A DNA stretch of 24,215 bases from Clostridiales bacterium UBA1316 (GTDB lineage Bacteria > Bacillota > Clostridia > Oscillospirales > Oscillospiraceae), in the NCBI GenBank assembly GCA_002307055.1, contig DBTM01000030.1:1-24215 (forward strand), given 5' to 3'. Below, piece after piece: positions 21,557 through 24,215 of the stretch (position 1 is its first letter; every line of letters begins with the position of its first letter). Under the pieces are notes generated by a model, which worked only from the letters and a program-made list of their open reading frames with translations, was not told the DNA's origin and ran no database searches. A program made the translations under genes and the position numbers.

Positions 21557-23548
21557 TTATTGAAATAAGATGATTTTTTCGATTTCAACAATCGCTTTTT
21601 CAATCGTGCAGTGTTCGATGGTCTCATCGTTGACGGAGAGAATCGGGCCTTTTTTGCACTGCTCGCTGCAAAAGGAGACCTTGAATTCGGTTCTGTCGGC
21701 GATACCACGGCTCTTTACATAATCCATCAGCTCCGTGTAAAGGTCCTGCGCGCCTCTGATAAAGCAGCTTGTGCCGAAGCAGATATTTAGATTGAGCTGA
21801 GCGCTGTGTGTCTCGTTGGACAGCACAATTTCTTCTCCGGATATCCGCTTCCTGTTTTTGTAATGCGTATGCAGGAGCTCATGCGCACGATGGGTGTCGA
21901 GCTCTTCTTTATAAATCTTCTGGACATATGGGTTTTCCTGCGAAGAATGAACCTGCAGCATTTTATCGTTGTCATACAGGCCCTTCGCCCGGGAGCGCAC
22001 CGTGTGGTGTTCCTCGCTCACGGGCTGACCGCCGCCGTTGATACAGCCGCCGCAGCAGGCCATGACCTCAACGAGGTCAAAGCTTTCTTCGCCGCGCCGA
22101 ATCTTATCAATCAGATTGCGGGCATTGCCAAGGCCGCTGACGATAGCAAGCCGCAGCTTGGTGCCGCCGATGTCTATTTCCGTTATTTTAATCCCTTCAT
22201 CGGCGCGCAGCTTGTTGAATTCCTTGAAGGTGCCGGTCCCGGCGTTGAAGGAAGCGTATCGGAGGACGGCTTCGCTGACACCGCCGGAGGTGCCGAATAT
22301 AACGGCAGCGCCTGATTTGAACCCGAAGGGCATATCGAAGGAGCCCGGCTCGAGCTTGTCAAATTCAATACCGCGTTCTTTGATCATCAATGCCAGCTCC
22401 TGCGTTGTCAGCACGAAATCGACATCCTTGTTATCCTCAACGCGGAACTCGTCTCTGTTGGCTTCATACTTTTTCGCGGTGCAGGGCATGATGGATACGA
22501 CGACAAGGTCCTCCCGAGAAATATCGAGTTCTTTTGTCAGCTTATCCTTGCATAATGCGCCGAACATTTGCTGCGGCGAACGGCAGGTGGACAGGTTCGA
22601 GAGCATATCGGGATAATACTGCTCGGCGAATTTAACCCAGGCCGGGCAGCAGGAGGTGAAAAGCGGCAGATTCTCGCCCTTTTCAAGACGGTTGAGGAAT
22701 TCATTGCCTTCTTCTATCACCGTAAAATCGGCGGCAAAGCTTGTATCGAATACTTTGTCAAAACCCATCATTTTAAGAGCGGTGACGATCTGCCCCGTGG
22801 TGGTCGCTCCGGGCTTAAAACCGAAATATTCACCGAGCGCGACGCGGACAGCCGGCGCAAGCTGAGCAACGACGTGTTTTTCGTCGTCGTTGATGGCGTG
22901 CCACACGTCCTCTATCTGGTATTTCGGCGTTAAAGCGCCGACCGGGCAGACCTTGACGCACTGCCCGCAGTTGACGCACTCAACTTCGCCGATGCCCTTG
23001 TTGAAGCAGGGGGCGACCATAGCAGCCGCGCCGCGGTTGATGAAATCGAGCACACCGACGGATTGGATTTCCTTGCAGACGCGGACACAGTCCCCGCAAA
23101 GCACGCATTTTTTTGGGTCCCGCAGAATGGCGTCGGAAGATAAATCAAGCTCGGGGAAAGTCTTCCGCTGTTTAAAACGTACTTTAGAGATGCCCATCTG
23201 CCTGGCGATTTTCTGGAGTCTGCAGTCGCCGCTTTTGGGGCATGTTGTGCAATTCTGGTCGTGATTGGCAAGCATGAGCTCAACGGTCATCTTGCGCATA
23301 TCTCTGATTTGCTTCGTGTTTGTTTTGACCACCATACCGTCGCTCACCGGTGTCGAGCAAGCGGGGACAATTCCGCGGCCCTCGACCTCGACCATGCACA
23401 TGCGGCAAGCGCCGTAGATGCTGATTTCGGAATGATAGCAGAAGGTAGGCAGCTCGATATGAGCTTTTCTGATGAGTTCAAGCAGGTTGCGCTCATCCTC
23501 AATCGTCACTTCAATCGTATCAATAACGGCATTTTTTACTTTAGCCAT
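21557..23548 (-). CDS. hydA: Catalytic [FeFe]-hydrogenase subunit HydA (electron-bifurcating type)
   Basis: This 663-residue protein has a NuoG-like N-terminus: [2Fe-2S] cysteines at 37, 48, 51 and 64, a His96-Cys100-Cys103-Cys109 [4Fe-4S] site, and ferredoxin motifs at 148-158 and 191-201. The H-cluster domain carries all three signatures intact: TSCCPAW (298-304, including the proton-transfer Cys300), MPCTAKKYE (354-362) and MACCGGCINGGG (496-507). A small-subunit-like segment follows (about 520-565), then a thioredoxin-like [2Fe-2S] domain with Cys590, 595, 627 and 631. This layout matches Thermotoga maritima HydA, whose HydABC complex couples H2 to both NAD(H) and ferredoxin. It follows the HydB-like gene by 44 bases. 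Confidence 0.95.
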   Translation of the reverse strand: MAKVKNAVIDTIEVTIEDERNLLELIRKAHIELPTFCYHSEISIYGACRMCMVEVEGRGIVPACSTPVSDGMVVKTNTKQIRDMRKMTVELMLANHDQNCTTCPKSGDCRLQKIARQMGISKVRFKQRKTFPELDLSSDAILRDPKKCVLCGDCVRVCKEIQSVGVLDFINRGAAAMVAPCFNKGIGEVECVNCGQCVKVCPVGALTPKYQIEDVWHAINDDEKHVVAQLAPAVRVALGEYFGFKPGATTTGQIVTALKMMGFDKVFDTSFAADFTVIEEGNEFLNRLEKGENLPLFTSCCPAWVKFAEQYYPDMLSNLSTCRSPQQMFGALCKDKLTKELDISREDLVVVSIMPCTAKKYEANRDEFRVEDNKDVDFVLTTQELALMIKERGIEFDKLEPGSFDMPFGFKSGAAVIFGTSGGVSEAVLRYASFNAGTGTFKEFNKLRADEGIKITEIDIGGTKLRLAIVSGLGNARNLIDKIRRGEESFDLVEVMACCGGCINGGGQPVSEEHHTVRSRAKGLYDNDKMLQVHSSQENPYVQKIYKEELDTHRAHELLHTHYKNRKRISGEEIVLSNETHSAQLNLNICFGTSCFIRGAQDLYTELMDYVKSRGIADRTEFKVSFCSEQCKKGPILSVNDETIEHCTIEKAIVEIEKIILFQ

Positions 23549-23592
23549 ATTTATATCTTATCCTTTCTCGGGAGTTGTGCTGCGTTTAAACC

Positions 23593-24215
23593 TCATGCGT
23601 CTGTTGAAATCGCGCTGAACTTGCAGCTTTGAGCGCAGGCACCGCATTTAATGCATTTATCTGTATCGATTTTATACGGCGCACCCTTGACACCGCCGCA
23701 TGCCTCATTTGATATCGCACCGACGGGGCACTTTTTTGAACAAAGGCCGCAGCTCTTGCAGAGCGCGGGGTCGATAATATATTTATTAAGAGCCTTGCAC
23801 TGTCCCGCGGGGCAGCGCTTTCCGATAACATGCGCGTCGTATTCATCTCTGAAATAGCGCAGTGTTGACAGGACGGGGTTCGGCGACGTTTTACCGAGTC
23901 CGCACAGGGAACCGACCTTGACGGTCAGGGCGAGCTGCTCAAGCAGCTCGAGTGTTTCGGCGGTTGCGCGGCCTTCAATGATGTCGTCGAGCAGATTCAG
24001 CATCTGCTTCGTGCCCTCTCGGCAGGGGACGCATTTTCCGCAGGATTCGTTCTGTGTAAACTGCATAAAAAACCGTGCGAGCGATACAATGCATGTCTGT
24101 TTGTTAATTACCACAAGCCCGCCGGAGCCGACCATCGCGCCGACGCGCGTAAGGTTCTCGTAATCCAGCGGCATGTCCAGATGTTCTTTCGTCAGGCAGC
24201 CGCCGGAGGGGCCGC
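23593..24215 (-). CDS. hydB: NuoF/HydB-like flavoprotein subunit of the hydrogenase (3' part; gene continues beyond window)
   Basis: The frame is open to the window edge; the visible 207 residues begin GPSGGCLTKEHLD, a conserved NuoF-family segment, so the FMN/NADH domain lies outside. Visible features are the NuoF [4Fe-4S] site (SCGKCVPCREGT plus the later Cys of SLCGLGKTSPNP) and, at the C-terminus, two ferredoxin motifs (CKSCGLCSKKC and CIKCGACAQSC). The extra ferredoxin tail distinguishes HydB and related bifurcating subunits from respiratory NuoF. It would pass electrons between NADH and the clusters of HydA. An ATG at 24174 is internal, not the start. A HydC/NuoE-like gene is expected just outside the window. 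Confidence 0.9.
   Translation of the reverse strand, partial: GPSGGCLTKEHLDMPLDYENLTRVGAMVGSGGLVVINKQTCIVSLARFFMQFTQNESCGKCVPCREGTKQMLNLLDDIIEGRATAETLELLEQLALTVKVGSLCGLGKTSPNPVLSTLRYFRDEYDAHVIGKRCPAGQCKALNKYIIDPALCKSCGLCSKKCPVGAISNEACGGVKGAPYKIDTDKCIKCGACAQSCKFSAISTDA

Noticed and set aside
22038..22616. 192-codon plus-strand frame opposite hydA
   Set aside because: Shadow frame; hydA has intact catalytic motifs throughout this segment.

Overview
The window looks like chromosome of a strictly anaerobic, spore-former-type Firmicute (Clostridia, probably Oscillospirales-like). The grounds are a complete [FeFe]-hydrogenase maturation set, a bifurcating-type hydrogenase, a SpoIIE phosphatase, G-rich Shine-Dalgarno sites, sigma-A-like promoters, and short palindromic repeats of a kind I recall from Clostridia genomes. 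No rRNA, tRNA, CRISPR array, transposase or phage gene was seen. Genes up to about 12985 read rightward and those from about 13070 read leftward, meeting at a shared hairpin.

Left block (1-6252): the tail of an unrecognised gene, then a promoter and a long leader holding an intrinsic-terminator-like hairpin. This leads into a hydrogenase assembly cluster: TM1266-family regulator, HydE, HydG, two interspersed palindromic repeats, HydF, and an aspartase/fumarase-family lyase. HydE, HydG and HydF build the 2Fe subcluster of the H-cluster. The lyase may supply ammonia for its dithiomethylamine bridge.

Middle block (6253-14593): a heterodimeric ABC exporter pair with one degenerate ATP site, then two tandem paralogous lipoprotein sugar-binding proteins without any permease or ATPase nearby. 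A PucR/CdaR-type regulator faces them.

Accessory block (14666-18508): an AT-rich class-C beta-lactamase-like serine hydrolase, an ECF-type sigma factor with a long C-terminal extension, and a GNAT acetyltransferase. Two palindromes sharing a ggggacgg core flank the hydrolase.

Right block (18544-24215, all leftward): the end of a NuoF/HydB-like flavoprotein and a full-length HydA (catalytic H-cluster, NuoG-like N-terminus, C-terminal [2Fe-2S] domain). After a terminator and a strong promoter come a PAS-containing sensory-type [FeFe]-hydrogenase homologue and a SpoIIE-type phosphatase with an uncharacterised C-terminal domain. The reading is one H2-metabolism locus with three functions: cofactor assembly (left), H2 turnover coupled to NAD(H) and ferredoxin (right), and H2 or redox sensing coupled to protein dephosphorylation (right, own promoter).
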